Assembly: GCF_024710765.1 (NCBI RefSeq)
Contig: NZ_JANJUE010000207.1
Location: 1 to 64,000 of the forward strand
DNA length: 64,000 nucleotides
Origin: Pseudoxanthomonas sp.
GTDB lineage: Bacteria > Pseudomonadota > Gammaproteobacteria > Xanthomonadales > Xanthomonadaceae
Reading direction: 5' to 3'
The notes under the pieces were generated by a model, which searched no databases, had not been told where the DNA came from, and saw only the letters and a program-made list of their open reading frames with translations. Shown piece after piece: positions 39,225 to 50,045 of the stretch. Position 1 is the first letter of the stretch; every line of letters starts with the position of its first letter. The translations under genes were made by a program, and so were the position numbers.

Positions 39225-40070
39225 TCAGCGGCGGATCCACCGTTCGGCGTCGGCCGGGCCGGCGGCGTCGACCGACAACATCCGGGCCGCTTCGGCGTCA
39301 TCCAGCACTTCCGCCTTGAGAAAGGCGGTGCCGATGTCGCGCGCGCGCCGGTACTGCGCTTCCGGCTGGCCGCCGATCAGGTTGTGATCGCCCCCCGCCA
39401 GCACCACCGCGTACTTGTCGCCCGCGGGCGCGCTTTCGACCGGATACAGATGGTCGCGCGCATCGTTGACGAAACCCGGCACCAGGTCCTTGTCGCCGGT
39501 CACCAGCATCACCGGCACCGCGACCGACGCATAGGCCGATGGCGTGACCAGTCCCGGAATCCTGCCCGGCGAGGAGTAGCCCACCACCGCCACCACGCCG
39601 GGATCGCGCAGCGGTCCGAGTTCGGCCAGCGCGCCGCCCAGGACCAGCGACACCAGCGTGCCGTAGCTGTGCCCGGCCGCCGCGACCGGCACACCGGGCC
39701 AATGCGCGGCGACGTAGGCACTGGCCGCCTTCATGTCAGCCAGCCGTTCGCCGAAACCCTGCTGCATGGAGAACTTCTCGCGATCCGGATACTTGACCGA
39801 GTCCACGTGCAGCGGCGCGACCACCACGAAACCGGCGTCGCGCCAGGTCTGCAGCAGATCGTCGTAGCGTTCCGGCCACGAACCGTGCCCGCTGGAGAAC
39901 AGCACCACGCCGCGAACGGTTTGCGGTTCCCATACCGCCATCGAGGTGGCGCGCTGCGGCGAGACCTGCAATGGCACCGTGGCGGTCGGTGCGGCGAAGG
40001 CCACCTGGGCGCCTGCAAAGGACAACAGCACGGCCGCCATCACGCGGCGGAACAGGAAACGCTGGCTCAT
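39225..40070 (-). CDS. Exported alpha/beta hydrolase
   Basis: A protein of 281 residues with a signal peptide (MSQRFLFRRVMAAVLLSFAGAQVAFA). The alpha/beta-hydrolase nucleophile elbow is GHSYG; the acid is probably in VTGDKDLVP and the His in GGDHNLIGG. An oxyanion-hole segment LFSSGHGSWPERYDD is also visible. The fold is that of small esterases or dienelactone-hydrolase-like enzymes, and the substrate is unknown. It is translated away from the MBL gene with about 95 bases between. Confidence 0.85.
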   Translation of the reverse strand: MSQRFLFRRVMAAVLLSFAGAQVAFAAPTATVPLQVSPQRATSMAVWEPQTVRGVVLFSSGHGSWPERYDDLLQTWRDAGFVVVAPLHVDSVKYPDREKFSMQQGFGERLADMKAASAYVAAHWPGVPVAAAGHSYGTLVSLVLGGALAELGPLRDPGVVAVVGYSSPGRIPGLVTPSAYASVAVPVMLVTGDKDLVPGFVNDARDHLYPVESAPAGDKYAVVLAGGDHNLIGGQPEAQYRRARDIGTAFLKAEVLDDAEAARMLSVDAAGPADAERWIRR

Positions 40071-40165
40071 CTGGAAGATCCCGCTGGAAAGTGGGATCAG
40101 TCTGTCGGCACCCGCCGCTCCGGACAGGTGCCTGTTGTCATCACTCCGCAGTGCCGGAAGTCACT

Positions 40166-41056
40166 TCATGCGGCCAGCGCGCGGGCGTGCAGTTCCGCCA
40201 CTTCGTGGGCCACGCCGAACTTGCCTCGATCGTCGCGGGTGACCTGGGCAAGCGCGCACTCCGGATCATGGGTGAAGAACAGACGCACGTTACGCGTCAG
40301 CTTGTCTTCCAGGAACACGCGCTTCTCGTCGATCAGCAGTTCCGCGTTGCGGTCATAGCCCATCGTGATCGGCACGTGCACCCACGAACGTCCGGGAATG
40401 AGATCGGCGCAGAACACCACGCCGCCATGCGCCTGTCCGTCCACGCGCTCCGGGCCGACGATTTCGGCCAGCATCAGGCCCGGCGTGTGGCCGTCGCTGA
40501 AACTGAAGCGCACGCTGTCGCCCAGCGCCTGCGAATGTTCGCCATCCACCCGCTCCAGCCGGCCGCTGGCCTCCAGCAGGCCCTGCAACTCCGGGATGAA
40601 GCTGGCGCGATCGCGCGGATGCGGCTTCAACGCCCGCTGCCAGTGCGCCCGGCCGACCACGAAGGTCGCGTTGGGGAACAGCAGTTCCGGCGCCTTGCCC
40701 TCCGCCCACGGCGCCAGCAGGCCACCGGCGTGATCGAAATGCAGGTGGCTCAGCACCACCACGTCGATGTCCTCGTGGCCGAAACCGGCTTCGCGCAGCG
40801 AATCCAGCAGGACGTGCCGCTCCTCCTGCACGCCGAAACGCTCGCGCATCTTCGGGTCGAAGAACGCACCGATGCCGGTCTCGAACAGCACCGTCTTGCC
40901 GTTGAGCGGACTGGCCAGCAGCGCGCGGCAAGCCAGCGGCACGCGGTTCTGCTCGTCCGGCGCCAGCCATTTGGACCACATCGCGCGCGGCGCGTTGCCG
41001 AACATCGCGCCGCCGTCGAGCTTCTGGGAATTGCCGAGGATGGACCAGAGTTTCAT
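40166..41056 (-). CDS. MBL-fold metallo-hydrolase
   Basis: A protein of 296 residues with the metallo-beta-lactamase motif HLHFDHAGG (about residues 105-113) and downstream His/Asp residues ([16 protein letters not shown]). It has no signal peptide. The architecture matches AHL-lactonase-like or general hydrolase MBL enzymes; the substrate cannot be assigned. ATG at 41,056 ([10 protein letters not shown]) is the family-typical start, and a longer frame lacks a ribosome-binding site. Confidence 0.88.
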   Translation of the reverse strand: MKLWSILGNSQKLDGGAMFGNAPRAMWSKWLAPDEQNRVPLACRALLASPLNGKTVLFETGIGAFFDPKMRERFGVQEERHVLLDSLREAGFGHEDIDVVVLSHLHFDHAGGLLAPWAEGKAPELLFPNATFVVGRAHWQRALKPHPRDRASFIPELQGLLEASGRLERVDGEHSQALGDSVRFSFSDGHTPGLMLAEIVGPERVDGQAHGGVVFCADLIPGRSWVHVPITMGYDRNAELLIDEKRVFLEDKLTRNVRLFFTHDPECALAQVTRDDRGKFGVAHEVAELHARALAA

Positions 41057-41191
41057 GGTGCTGATTGTACGCCCCGGCAGGCAGGGCAAGCCTGAAGAGG
41101 GGCTCGGTCACGCCGGAATCGCTGCCCCCGCATGGACGAACCATTCGCCCAGCGGAGCGGAGCAGGCTCCGCTCCGCCACGGGAATCCGGA

Positions 41192-42949
41192 TCAGCGCTC
41201 GGCGGACCCGGTCAGTTCGACTTCCGCCTTGCCCACCGGATTGCGCGGATCGGCGCCGCCGGTAAGCGTGTTGGTCGCGCGATCCCAGAGCACGGTCTGC
41301 AGGTTGCCCCAGACATGGCTGGAACCACGGCCGCCGGCGGCGGTGTCACCGGGCAGGTCGACCTGGTGGCCCATCGCCCGCAACGCCTCGGCGACCTGCG
41401 GCGTGAACGCGCCGCTCTCGGCGGAAATCACGTCCGGCAGCCACTGGTGATGGAAGCGCGGCAGCGCCGCGACCTGCTGCGCGCCCAGTCCCTGGTCGTA
41501 GCCGAGCATGCCCAGCAGCACCATGGTGATGATGCGGCTGCCGCCGGGCGTGCCGAGCACGGCGACGCGGTCGGGCGACTCCATGAAGCTGGGCGTCATC
41601 GAGCTGAGCATCCGCTTGCCGGGCTTCGGCGCGTTGGCCTCGAACCCCATCACCCCGAACGCATTCGGCGTGCCGGGCTTGAGCGCGAAGTCGTCCATCT
41701 CATTGTTGAGCAGCACGCCAGTGCCCGGCGGAATCAGGCCGGAGCCGAACAGCAGGTTGACAGTCTGGGTCGCCGCCACCCGATTGCCGTCCGCGTCGAT
41801 GATCGAGAAGTGGGTGGTCTCCTCGTCCTCCAGCGGCGTCGGCTTGCCGGACAGCAGATCGCTGGGCGTAGCCTTGTCCGGGTTGATGGTCGCACGAAGG
41901 CCGGCCGCGTAGTCACGGCTGGCCAGGGTCTTGAGCGGGATGTCGACGAAATCGGGATCGCCGAGGTAGAAGGTGCGATCCCGGAATGCGCGGCGCATGG
42001 CTTCCACGGTCAGGTGGGTGCGATGGACATCGTCGAGCTTGGCCAGATCCCAGCCTTCCAGGATCTGCAGCATCTGCGCGATCGCCACGCCGCCGGAAGA
42101 CGGTGGCGGCGCGGTGGTGATCTGCCAGTCGCGGTACTTGAACTTCAGCGGCTCGCGTTCGCGCACCTGGTAGGCGGCCAGTTCCCCGGCGGTCCAGCGG
42201 CCGCCCTCGGCCTTCACGCCCTTGATCAGCTTGCTGGCGACCTCGCCCTTGTAGAAACCGTCGTGGCCACGCTCGGCCAGCAGTTGCAGCGTGCGCGCCA
42301 GATCCGGCTGCTTGAGGGTCTCGCCCTCCTTGGGCGGATCGCCATCGGCCAGGAACACTCCGCGGGTGCCGGGATAGCGTTCCATCACTTCGCGGCGCGA
42401 CGCATAGCCACGCGCCAGCCGGCCATACACCGGAAAACCGTCGCGGGCGATGCGGATGGCCGGGCCGAGCGAGGTTTCCAGCGGCAGCTTGCCGTAGTTC
42501 CGCGCCAGGTGGACCAGCGCGGCAGGCAGGCCGGGAATGCCGGCAGCCCACGGTCCGTTCTCGGCGCGATCGCGGTTGAATTCGCCATTGGCCAGCAGAT
42601 AGGCCTCGGGCGTGGCCGCCGCGGGCGCGGTCTCGCGCGCGTCGACGAACACGTCCTTGCCGGTGCGCGCGTCATGCAGCAGGAAGAAGCCACCGCCGCC
42701 AATGCCCGAACTGATCGGTTCGACCACCGACAGCACCGACGACACCGCGACCGCCGCATCGAAGGCATTGCCGCCCGCGTGCAGGATCTCGAATCCGGCT
42801 TCCGTCGCGAGCGCATGTGCGCTGGCGATGGCGGCGCCGGGCGGATGGCTCGGCGGACTGGCGGAACGCTGGCCGGCGTCGGCGGCGTGCAGCGCCGGGA
42901 TGAAAAGACAGAGCGCCAACAACAGCGCGGTGGCTCGGCGTGCTTTCAC
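41192..42949 (-). CDS. ggt: Gamma-glutamyltransferase
   Basis: A protein of 585 residues exported by an N-terminal signal (KARRATALLLALCLFIPALHAA). It self-cleaves into large and small subunits; the catalytic Thr is the second T of EETTHFSIID, which starts the small subunit. The substrate-loop GIGGGGFFLLHD and EANAPKPGKRMLSSMTP are typical. In the periplasm it degrades glutathione. GTG at 42,949 has AGGAGA about six bases upstream and gives the signal peptide; a longer frame would overlap the ferredoxin gene. Confidence 0.92.
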   Translation of the reverse strand: MKARRATALLLALCLFIPALHAADAGQRSASPPSHPPGAAIASAHALATEAGFEILHAGGNAFDAAVAVSSVLSVVEPISSGIGGGGFFLLHDARTGKDVFVDARETAPAAATPEAYLLANGEFNRDRAENGPWAAGIPGLPAALVHLARNYGKLPLETSLGPAIRIARDGFPVYGRLARGYASRREVMERYPGTRGVFLADGDPPKEGETLKQPDLARTLQLLAERGHDGFYKGEVASKLIKGVKAEGGRWTAGELAAYQVREREPLKFKYRDWQITTAPPPSSGGVAIAQMLQILEGWDLAKLDDVHRTHLTVEAMRRAFRDRTFYLGDPDFVDIPLKTLASRDYAAGLRATINPDKATPSDLLSGKPTPLEDEETTHFSIIDADGNRVAATQTVNLLFGSGLIPPGTGVLLNNEMDDFALKPGTPNAFGVMGFEANAPKPGKRMLSSMTPSFMESPDRVAVLGTPGGSRIITMVLLGMLGYDQGLGAQQVAALPRFHHQWLPDVISAESGAFTPQVAEALRAMGHQVDLPGDTAAGGRGSSHVWGNLQTVLWDRATNTLTGGADPRNPVGKAEVELTGSAER

Positions 42950-42989
42950 GACATCTCCTGAAGGGTACGCAATGGGCGGCCCTCCCGCG

Positions 42990-43238
42990 TCAGCCGCCCT
43001 GCAGCTGGCGCAACTTGGCCAGCAGTTGCTCCTGGGTCTCAGGATACGCCGGATCGGGGTCGATGCACTCCACCGGGCAAACGACGACACATTGCGGTTC
43101 GTCATGATGGCCGACGCATTCGGTGCAGCGCGCCGGATCGATCACGTAAATCGTTTCGCCCATCGAGATGGCCTGGTTGGGACAGGCCGGCTCGCAGACA
43201 TCGCAGTTGACGCAGAGTTCGTTGATCTTGAGTGACAT
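42990..43238 (-). CDS. YfhL-type 4Fe-4S ferredoxin
   Basis: A protein of 82 residues with two 4Fe-4S motifs: CVNCDVCEPAC and CTECVGHHDEPQC followed by VVCP. The seven-residue insertion in the second motif is characteristic of the YfhL/Alv ferredoxin group. Electron carrier with unknown specific partner. It lies 40 bases upstream of ggt on the same strand and downstream of a lipoprotein gene. Confidence 0.93.
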   Translation of the reverse strand: MSLKINELCVNCDVCEPACPNQAISMGETIYVIDPARCTECVGHHDEPQCVVVCPVECIDPDPAYPETQEQLLAKLRQLQGG

Positions 43239-43299
43239 TGCGGGGGACTTCTCGATTCCGGGAGCCCCGCTTTCACGGGGGCGCGATGCCCCCGCGAAG

Positions 43300-43323
43300 G
43301 CGTGGCCGCGATGGCGGCCACGC
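43300..43323. other. GC-rich hairpin between lipoprotein and ferredoxin genes
   Basis: GCGTGGCCGC, loop GATG, GCGGCCACGC is a perfect 10-bp stem beyond the lipoprotein stop. A T run is lacking, so it is an RNA-stabilising or pausing hairpin rather than a clear terminator. Confidence 0.55.
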
Positions 43324-43333
43324 GCGGAGCGTA

Positions 43334-43828
43334 TTACTTGGCTTCGACGAAGACGTAGTCCACGCCGGCCGGGGCCACGGCCGCCTTGACGCGTTCGCCG
43401 TCGGCGGCATCACCGATGAAGACCACGCGCACGCCCTTCATGGTGTCCGGCTCGACGCCCTGGAACGAGGCGACCACCAGATCTGCCATGCGTGCGGATG
43501 CCGAGGAACCGAAAGCCAGCAGGTTGCCGCCGACGATGCCGCGCGCAATCGCGTTCTTGGCCTGCTCCAGCGAGCGATCGTACTTGGCCTGGAATTCCGG
43601 ATCCGATTCCGGCGGGAGGTAGTACAGGAACGGGGTGTTGGTGATGGTGCCCATGTTGCGGGTCACCACCTCGGACAGATACGTGCGCCAGCCGGCGTCA
43701 TCGTCCTTGGCCGGCACGACCAGCGCCGCCTCGGCGGCTTCGACCGGCTTGGCCTCTTCCTTCTTGCACGCGGCAAACGGCACGACCAGGCAGGCGATCA
43801 GCAGCAGTCGTGTGGCGATGTTGGTCAT
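43334..43828 (-). CDS. Hypothetical lipoprotein
   Basis: A lipoprotein of 164 residues (lipobox FAAC in RLLLIACLVVPFAAC). The mature part is soluble, with ARGIVGGNLLAFGSSASARMADLVVASF and VRVVFIGDAADGERVKAAV. It is not recognised as a named family. It lies between ferredoxin and coaD on the same strand but with clear gaps on both sides. Possibly an envelope quality or stress protein; this is a guess only. Confidence 0.8.
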   Translation of the reverse strand: MTNIATRLLLIACLVVPFAACKKEEAKPVEAAEAALVVPAKDDDAGWRTYLSEVVTRNMGTITNTPFLYYLPPESDPEFQAKYDRSLEQAKNAIARGIVGGNLLAFGSSASARMADLVVASFQGVEPDTMKGVRVVFIGDAADGERVKAAVAPAGVDYVFVEAK

Positions 43829-43885
43829 GGTTCTGTCCCCTCAATGAGTCGATGTAGGAAGGATCGTGCCACAAAAGCACGCGGT

Positions 43886-45052
<1,167 letters not shown>

Positions 45053-45088
45053 CTACCATGGCGCCCATTCTCCGCGATTGTCCGTGTC

Positions 45089-46219
45089 ATGGTCAGCTGG
45101 TTCCGACGCAAGAAGCCTGACGCGCCCGCGAGCCTGCCCGAGACGCAGCGCCCGGCGCCCCAGGATCCCGTTCCCGACAACGCCCCGCCCGTTTCCGCCG
45201 TCGCGCCGGACACCGCCGATCCGGTGCCCGCGTCGGTCGTGGTGGAAGCGCCGGCGCCGGTTCCGGCCGCGCCGGACAACGCTCCCGCGCCTGCTCCGGC
45301 CGGCAAGCCGGGTTGGCGCGAGCGCCTGCGCAACACGAGTTTCGCCCGCGGACTGGGCGGCCTGTTCTCGCGCAATCCGCGCCTGGACGACGACCTGCTC
45401 GACGAAATCGAGACCGCGTTGCTGACCGCCGACGTCGGCGTCCCCGCCACCACCGCGCTGATCGAAGGCCTGCGCAAGCGCATGAAGGCGCGCGAGTTCA
45501 CCGATGCGCGCGCATTGCTGGCGGCGCTGCGCGCCGAATTGATCGCGATGCTCGCGCCGGTGGCCAGGCCGCTGGAGATCCCGCGCGACGTCCATCCCTT
45601 CGTGCTGCTCACCGTCGGCGTCAACGGCGTGGGCAAGACCACCACCATCGGCAAGCTGGCGCGCCGCTTCAAGGATGAAGGCCGCAACCTGATGCTGGCC
45701 GCCGGCGACACCTTCCGCGCCGCCGCCGTGGCGCAATTGCAGGCCTGGGGCGAGCGCAACGGCGTGCCCGTGGTCGCGCAGGGCCAGAATGCCGACGCCG
45801 CTTCGGTGGCGTTCGACGCGCTGCAGGCCGCGCAGGCGCGCGGCACCGAGGTCTTGATCGCCGATACCGCCGGTCGCCTGCACACCCAGCAGGGCCTGAT
45901 GGCGGAACTGGGCAAGATCAAGCGCGTCCTGCAGAAACTGGATCCGGCGGCGCCACACGAAGTGCTGCTGGTCATCGACGGCACCACCGGCCAGAACGCG
46001 CTGTCGCAGCTGCGCCAGTTCCATGCCGCGGTGAATATCACCGGCCTGGTCGTGACCAAGCTCGACGGCACCGCCAAGGGTGGCGTGGTGTTCGCGCTGG
46101 CGCGCGAGTTCGGCATCCCGATCCGTTTCGCCGGCATCGGTGAACGTTCCGAGGACCTGCGGGTGTTCGACGCGGAAGCCTTCGTCGACGCGCTGTTGCC
46201 GGAAACGCTGGGCGCGTGA
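45089..46219 (+). CDS. ftsY: Signal recognition particle receptor FtsY
   Basis: A protein of 376 residues. A Pro/Ala-rich N-terminal region of about 70 residues replaces the acidic A domain, then come the N domain and the GTPase G domain with GVNGVGKTTTIGKLA, DTFRAAAVAQL, DTAGRLHTQ, TKLDGTAKGG and GIGERSEDL. It docks ribosome-SRP complexes to the Sec translocon. ATG at 45,089 gives MVSWFRRKK. The stop overlaps the start of the AsmA-like gene. Confidence 0.95.
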   Translation: MVSWFRRKKPDAPASLPETQRPAPQDPVPDNAPPVSAVAPDTADPVPASVVVEAPAPVPAAPDNAPAPAPAGKPGWRERLRNTSFARGLGGLFSRNPRLDDDLLDEIETALLTADVGVPATTALIEGLRKRMKAREFTDARALLAALRAELIAMLAPVARPLEIPRDVHPFVLLTVGVNGVGKTTTIGKLARRFKDEGRNLMLAAGDTFRAAAVAQLQAWGERNGVPVVAQGQNADAASVAFDALQAAQARGTEVLIADTAGRLHTQQGLMAELGKIKRVLQKLDPAAPHEVLLVIDGTTGQNALSQLRQFHAAVNITGLVVTKLDGTAKGGVVFALAREFGIPIRFAGIGERSEDLRVFDAEAFVDALLPETLGA

Positions 46220-47469
46220 GCCGGCGCCGCCGGCTGGCGCTGCTGTCCCTCGCGGTCCTGTTGCTGGCAGGCGCCGGACTCGTGCATTGGCTGCTGCAAC
46301 CACAACGGCTGGCGCCGGCGCTGCTGGGCATGGCCGGTGACGCGCTGGGCCTGGAAATCACCGCTTCGGGCATCGGCGAATACCGTTTGCGTGGAACGCC
46401 GCAATTGATCGTGCGCGGCGTGGTGGCGCGCGAACCGGGCGCCGCCAAACCCCTGTTGAGCGCCGAACGCATCCTCATCTCCGTGCCATGGTCGACCCTG
46501 CGCGCACGCGGCCGCGATCTGACCGCGGTCCGGCTGGAACTGGATGCGCCGGTTTTCGATCTGGCCGCGTTCCAACACTGGCTGGCCGCGCGTCCGCCGG
46601 GCGAAACCCGCATTCCCACCCTGACCGATGGCATCCGCGTCGATGGCGGCCGGATCCAGGGGGATGGCTGGACGCTGGAACGGATCCATCTGCGCATCCC
46701 GCACCTGGCCCCGGATCGGCCGCTGCGCGGGCAATTGCAGGCCCGGTACACGGGCTCGGGATTGCAGGCGCCGATGGATCTGGCCTTCCACCTGGCCCGT
46801 CTCGGCCAGGATGGAGGCGTCGGAATCGCCGGCCAGGCGACGCCCGCCGGCAAGGATTGGCGACTGCCGGTCCGACTGCGGCTGTCCGCCTACCTGCGCC
46901 AGGCCGAATCGCGGCTGGAGCGCGTCGTCCTGGGAGCCCGCGCGGACTACCTCGCGAACACGGCGCGGCACTCATTCGCACTGGGTGTCGCGGGCCCATT
47001 GGAGTTCGCCGAGGGCCTGCGGCTGCGTGCAGGCGCCTTTGCCCTGCGCGGCCGTGATGCGATGCCCACCCTGGACGCGACGGGCGACCTTGGTCTGGGC
47101 GGTGACGGCCTCCTGCTCGATTGGCGCGGCCAGATGGCCGGTTGGCCCACCGCATGGCCGTCCCTGCCACCACCGCTGGGACGCTCCGCATCGGCGCTCC
47201 CGTTCGCGCTCGCCTATCGCGGCACCGCCGATCTGGCCGACATCGCGCACTTGCGGCTGCAGCGCGATACCACCCGCTTCGACGCCCGCTTCCGCCTGTT
47301 CGAGATCATGGATTGGCTGGATGCGCTTCAGGCCGGCAGGGGATCGCCACTGCCGCCCCTGAGCGGCCGCCTCACCACACCGCGCGTGGAAGTCTCCGGC
47401 GCCATCCTGGAAGGCGTGGATCTGCGCATGGATGATCCCGCCCTGCCCGCGACCGACACCTCCCCATGA
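46216..47469 (+). CDS. AsmA-like envelope protein between ftsY and mutY
   Basis: A protein of 417 residues with one N-terminal helix (LALLSLAVLLLAGAGLVHWLL) and a large periplasmic part. ITASGIGEYRLRGTPQLIVRGVVARE and the repeated beta-strand pattern resemble AsmA-family proteins, which form elongated lipid-transport grooves. GTG at 46,216 overlaps the ftsY stop and its own stop overlaps the mutY start by four bases, so ftsY-this gene-mutY is a tightly coupled operon. The family assignment is by pattern and not certain. Confidence 0.78.
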   Translation: MSRRRRLALLSLAVLLLAGAGLVHWLLQPQRLAPALLGMAGDALGLEITASGIGEYRLRGTPQLIVRGVVAREPGAAKPLLSAERILISVPWSTLRARGRDLTAVRLELDAPVFDLAAFQHWLAARPPGETRIPTLTDGIRVDGGRIQGDGWTLERIHLRIPHLAPDRPLRGQLQARYTGSGLQAPMDLAFHLARLGQDGGVGIAGQATPAGKDWRLPVRLRLSAYLRQAESRLERVVLGARADYLANTARHSFALGVAGPLEFAEGLRLRAGAFALRGRDAMPTLDATGDLGLGGDGLLLDWRGQMAGWPTAWPSLPPPLGRSASALPFALAYRGTADLADIAHLRLQRDTTRFDARFRLFEIMDWLDALQAGRGSPLPPLSGRLTTPRVEVSGAILEGVDLRMDDPALPATDTSP

Positions 47470-48515
47470 CCCGCCCGACCGAAGATCATTTCGCCTCCCG
47501 CCTGCTGGGATGGTTCGACCAGTCCGGCCGCCACGACCTGCCCTGGTTGCACCCGCGCACGCCCTATCGCGTGTGGCTGTCGGAGATCATGCTGCAGCAG
47601 ACCCAGGTCAAGACGGTGATTCCGTACTTCGCCCGCTTCCTCGAGGCGTTCCCCACACTCAGGGATCTGGGCACCGCCTCGCTCGACGAGGTGCTCGCGC
47701 AGTGGTCCGGGCTGGGCTACTACGCCCGCGCGCGCAACCTGCACGCGGCGGCCCGCGCCTGCGTGGACCTGCACGGCGGAGACCTGCCGCGCGATTTCGA
47801 CGCGCTGCTCGCCTTGCCGGGTATCGGCCGCAGCACCGCCGGCGCGATCCTGTCACAGGCCTGGGGCGATCGGTTCCCGATCCTGGACGGCAACGTCAAG
47901 CGGGTGCTGTCGCGTTACCACGGCACCGTCGGCTGGCCCGGCACGCCCGCGGTGGAGAAGCAGTTGTGGCGGTTCGCGACCGATCACCTGCCCGCCGGTC
48001 GCATGGCCGACTACACCCAGGCGCAGATGGATCTGGGCGCCACCCTGTGCACCCGCCACGATCCGGCCTGCATGCTCTGCCCCGTGCACGAGGATTGCGT
48101 GGCGCTGCGCGAGGGACTGGTCGAAGAATTGCCCACGTCCAAACCCGGCAAACCGCTCCCGGAACGAAGCGCCATCATGTTGCTCGCCGAGAACGACGCC
48201 GGCCAGGTGTTGCTGCTGCGGCGCCCGCCAACCGGTATCTGGGCCTCGCTGTGGTCGCTGCCGGAAGCCGAGGATCACGATGCCGCGCGGCGCTGGTTCG
48301 AAGCTCACCTGCAGGGCGACTACGACCACGCCGAGGCGCTGCCGGAACTGCCACACGTGTTCAGCCACTATCGCCTGCGCATGCATCCGCTGCGCTGGCG
48401 TGGGCTGGCGCCGCGCACCGCCGTCGGCGACGACGCGGACCTGCGCTGGGTCGCGCGCCAGGATCTGGCGCAACTGGGCCTGCCGGCTCCGATCCGCAAA
48501 TTGCTGACGGCCTGA
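47466..48515 (+). CDS. mutY: A/G-specific adenine DNA glycosylase MutY
   Basis: A protein of 349 residues that removes A from A:8-oxoG mispairs. The catalytic Glu is in SEIMLQQTQV, the helix-hairpin-helix is LPGIGRSTAGAI, the catalytic Asp is in MADYTQAQMDLG, and the 4Fe-4S ligands are spaced C-x6-C-x2-C-x5-C in CTRHDPACMLCPVHEDC. A C-terminal NUDIX-like domain (about residue 225 onward) recognises 8-oxoG. Coupled to the upstream gene by ATGA. Confidence 0.95.
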   Translation: MTRPTEDHFASRLLGWFDQSGRHDLPWLHPRTPYRVWLSEIMLQQTQVKTVIPYFARFLEAFPTLRDLGTASLDEVLAQWSGLGYYARARNLHAAARACVDLHGGDLPRDFDALLALPGIGRSTAGAILSQAWGDRFPILDGNVKRVLSRYHGTVGWPGTPAVEKQLWRFATDHLPAGRMADYTQAQMDLGATLCTRHDPACMLCPVHEDCVALREGLVEELPTSKPGKPLPERSAIMLLAENDAGQVLLLRRPPTGIWASLWSLPEAEDHDAARRWFEAHLQGDYDHAEALPELPHVFSHYRLRMHPLRWRGLAPRTAVGDDADLRWVARQDLAQLGLPAPIRKLLTA

Positions 48516-48587
48516 CCCGCACCGGGACTTTCCGGTCGCGGAAGCCGCTATCCTGTCCTCCTGTCGCTTTCCCGCATTTCCAAGCAC

Positions 48588-48857
48588 ATGCCACGCACTG
48601 TCTACTGCGAATACGAAAAACGCGAAACCGAAGGCCTGGATTTCGTGCCCTACCCGGGCGAACTCGGCAAGCGCGTGTTCGCACACATCGGCAAGTCGGC
48701 ATGGGCGGCCTGGCTGGCCCACCAGACCATGCTGATCAACGAGAACCGCCTGTCCCCGCGGGATCCGAAGCACCGCGCCTTCCTGGAAACGGAACTGGAG
48801 AAATTCCTGTTCGGCGGTGGCGCCGACAAACCCGCCGGCTACGTCCCGGAGGCATGA
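48588..48857 (+). CDS. yggX: YggX-type oxidative damage protection protein
   Basis: A protein of 89 residues with [18 protein letters not shown] and the [15 protein letters not shown] core, the family that protects iron-sulfur clusters and supports iron trafficking. It follows mutY, itself an iron-sulfur enzyme, as in other gammaproteobacteria. A terminator begins at its stop. Confidence 0.94.
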   Translation: MPRTVYCEYEKRETEGLDFVPYPGELGKRVFAHIGKSAWAAWLAHQTMLINENRLSPRDPKHRAFLETELEKFLFGGGADKPAGYVPEA

Positions 48858-48883
48858 AAAAGGCGGGGAAATCCCCGCCTTTT
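48857..48883. terminator. Bidirectional rho-independent terminator
   Basis: AAAAGGCGGGGA, loop AA, TCCCCGCCTTTT directly after the yggX stop, also serving the converging lipoprotein gene. Confidence 0.92.
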
Positions 48884-48911
48884 CCGTTACATCGGCAGCC
48901 GGCCTGGTTGC

Positions 48912-49361
48912 CTAGTTGGCGGGCTCGCCTTCCTGGCGCGCTTCGACTTCAGCCTTGCGCATTTCCTTCTCGGCCGCCTTCAGCGATTTCAGATCCAGCG
49001 GACTGATGGTCTTGATCCGGCAGGACATCCGCATCACCCCGCTACCACCGCCCAGCGGGCGCACGCGATCGAAGTTGGTCACCCGCCCCATCATGCTGCT
49101 GATAGTGATGGCGGGCGCGAACTCCAGATCCTGGCAAGGACCCGCCAGATCCAGCAGGTAGGCTTCATTGGGCCTGGTCCAGACCGCCAGCGCGGAATCT
49201 CCCAGCGGCTGCCAGCCATTGAGGCTGCCGAAGTAGCTGAAATCCTTGACCGGCGCGGCCGCGTGCTCGCGATACATGGCAAGCCGCTCGGTGGAACTCA
49301 TCTTGGTGGTGGCGCACGCACCCAGTGCGGCCAGGGCACATAGCAGGAACAGACGTTTCAT
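48912..49361 (-). CDS. DUF6491-like lipoprotein
   Basis: A lipoprotein of 149 residues (lipobox LGAC in LLCALAALGAC). AMYREHAAAPVKDFSYFGSLNGWQPLG and ALAVWTRPNEAYLLDLAGPCQDL match the DUF6491 type of small Xanthomonadaceae lipoprotein; the function is unknown. ATG at 49,361 gives the signal peptide. It is the last clear core gene before the tRNA-Phe. Confidence 0.83.
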   Translation of the reverse strand: MKRLFLLCALAALGACATTKMSSTERLAMYREHAAAPVKDFSYFGSLNGWQPLGDSALAVWTRPNEAYLLDLAGPCQDLEFAPAITISSMMGRVTNFDRVRPLGGGSGVMRMSCRIKTISPLDLKSLKAAEKEMRKAEVEARQEGEPAN

Positions 49362-49544
49362 GGCGTAACTCCCGGTCTGGTCGACGTTTTTTCTCGTCCC
49401 GGCGCCATCATGCACCCGCCACAAGGCACCGGCGCAGGCGCTCTTCCGACACGTTCAGCCATCGTCCGGCTTGCCAGCCCGCCGGCCCTTCCCGTATCAT
49501 GCGCGGCTCGCACCGGCCACGCAGCCGCAACGCGATAAAACCTT

Positions 49545-49620
49545 GGCCGGGTAGCTCAGTTGGTAGAGCAAGGGATTGAAAATCCCTGTGTCGGGGGTTC
49601 GATTCCCTCCCCGGCCACCA
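49545..49620 (+). tRNA. tRNA-Phe (GAA)
   Basis: Acceptor GGCCGGG (49,545-49,551) pairs with CCCGGCC near the 3' end; CCA is encoded (49,618-49,620). The anticodon stem is AGGGA/TCCCT and the loop TTGAAAA places GAA at 49,578-49,580. The T arm is GGGGGTTCGATTCCCTC. The gene marks the left boundary of an accessory island and is a common integrase target. Confidence 0.98.
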
Positions 49621-50045
49621 TATTTTTCAAGGGCTTGCAGAAATGTGAGCCCTTTTTCTTTGTCCAAGATATGGCTTTGGTGCCCGTTTGGTGCCCGTTC
49701 GTAATTTGCTTGCCGAATGCCATTCGGGCACTGGAAGGTTCTGGACATCGTGCCGGTGAGGCTCGGCGCCCCGCTGGTGCTGGTCGCTTCACTGGTGATC
49801 ATCACGCATCAAGCCCTGCGCCACGCCAAAGAGGCCGGTTTAGGCCAGGAATAAACACTGCATGCCATCAAAGCCGCTGAGCCGTCATTGGATGGCGGGA
49901 GCGTTGGTTTCCATGGCACACCAGTTACGGCGTCGAGGAAGCTGCCAGAGGCAAACCGGATGCCCCCATGAATTCCGGTGGTCCGCTCCCTGGGCGCAGA
50001 TAGAATCTAGCCCGCCAGCCCAATCCACGCTATCGAAGGGGACAC
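49621..50045. other. Gene-poor island edge; possible integrase 3' remnant
   Basis: No supported gene in 425 bases. On the minus strand, about 49,640-49,790, the translation contains NGHQTGTKAIS followed by a Lys-rich stretch, like the C-terminus of tRNA-associated tyrosine integrases, which normally read toward the tRNA. A plus-strand GTGCCCGTTTGGTGCCCG doublet underlies it. The minus-strand frames that cross the tRNA are artefacts. A decayed integrase end is possible but weakly supported. Confidence 0.3.

Noticed and set aside
40166..41056. Quorum-quenching AHL lactonase
   Set aside because: Only the general MBL motif HLHFDHAGG is visible; no lactonase-specific evidence or quorum genes nearby.
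45053..46971. Long minus-strand frames opposite ftsY and the AsmA-like gene
   Set aside because: GC-rich shadow frames; the plus strand has intact ftsY motifs and coupled starts.
49497..49805. Minus-strand frame across the tRNA-Phe giving GRGGNRTPDTGIFNP-type sequence
   Set aside because: This is the well-known antisense-of-tRNA artefact protein; the tRNA explains the sequence.
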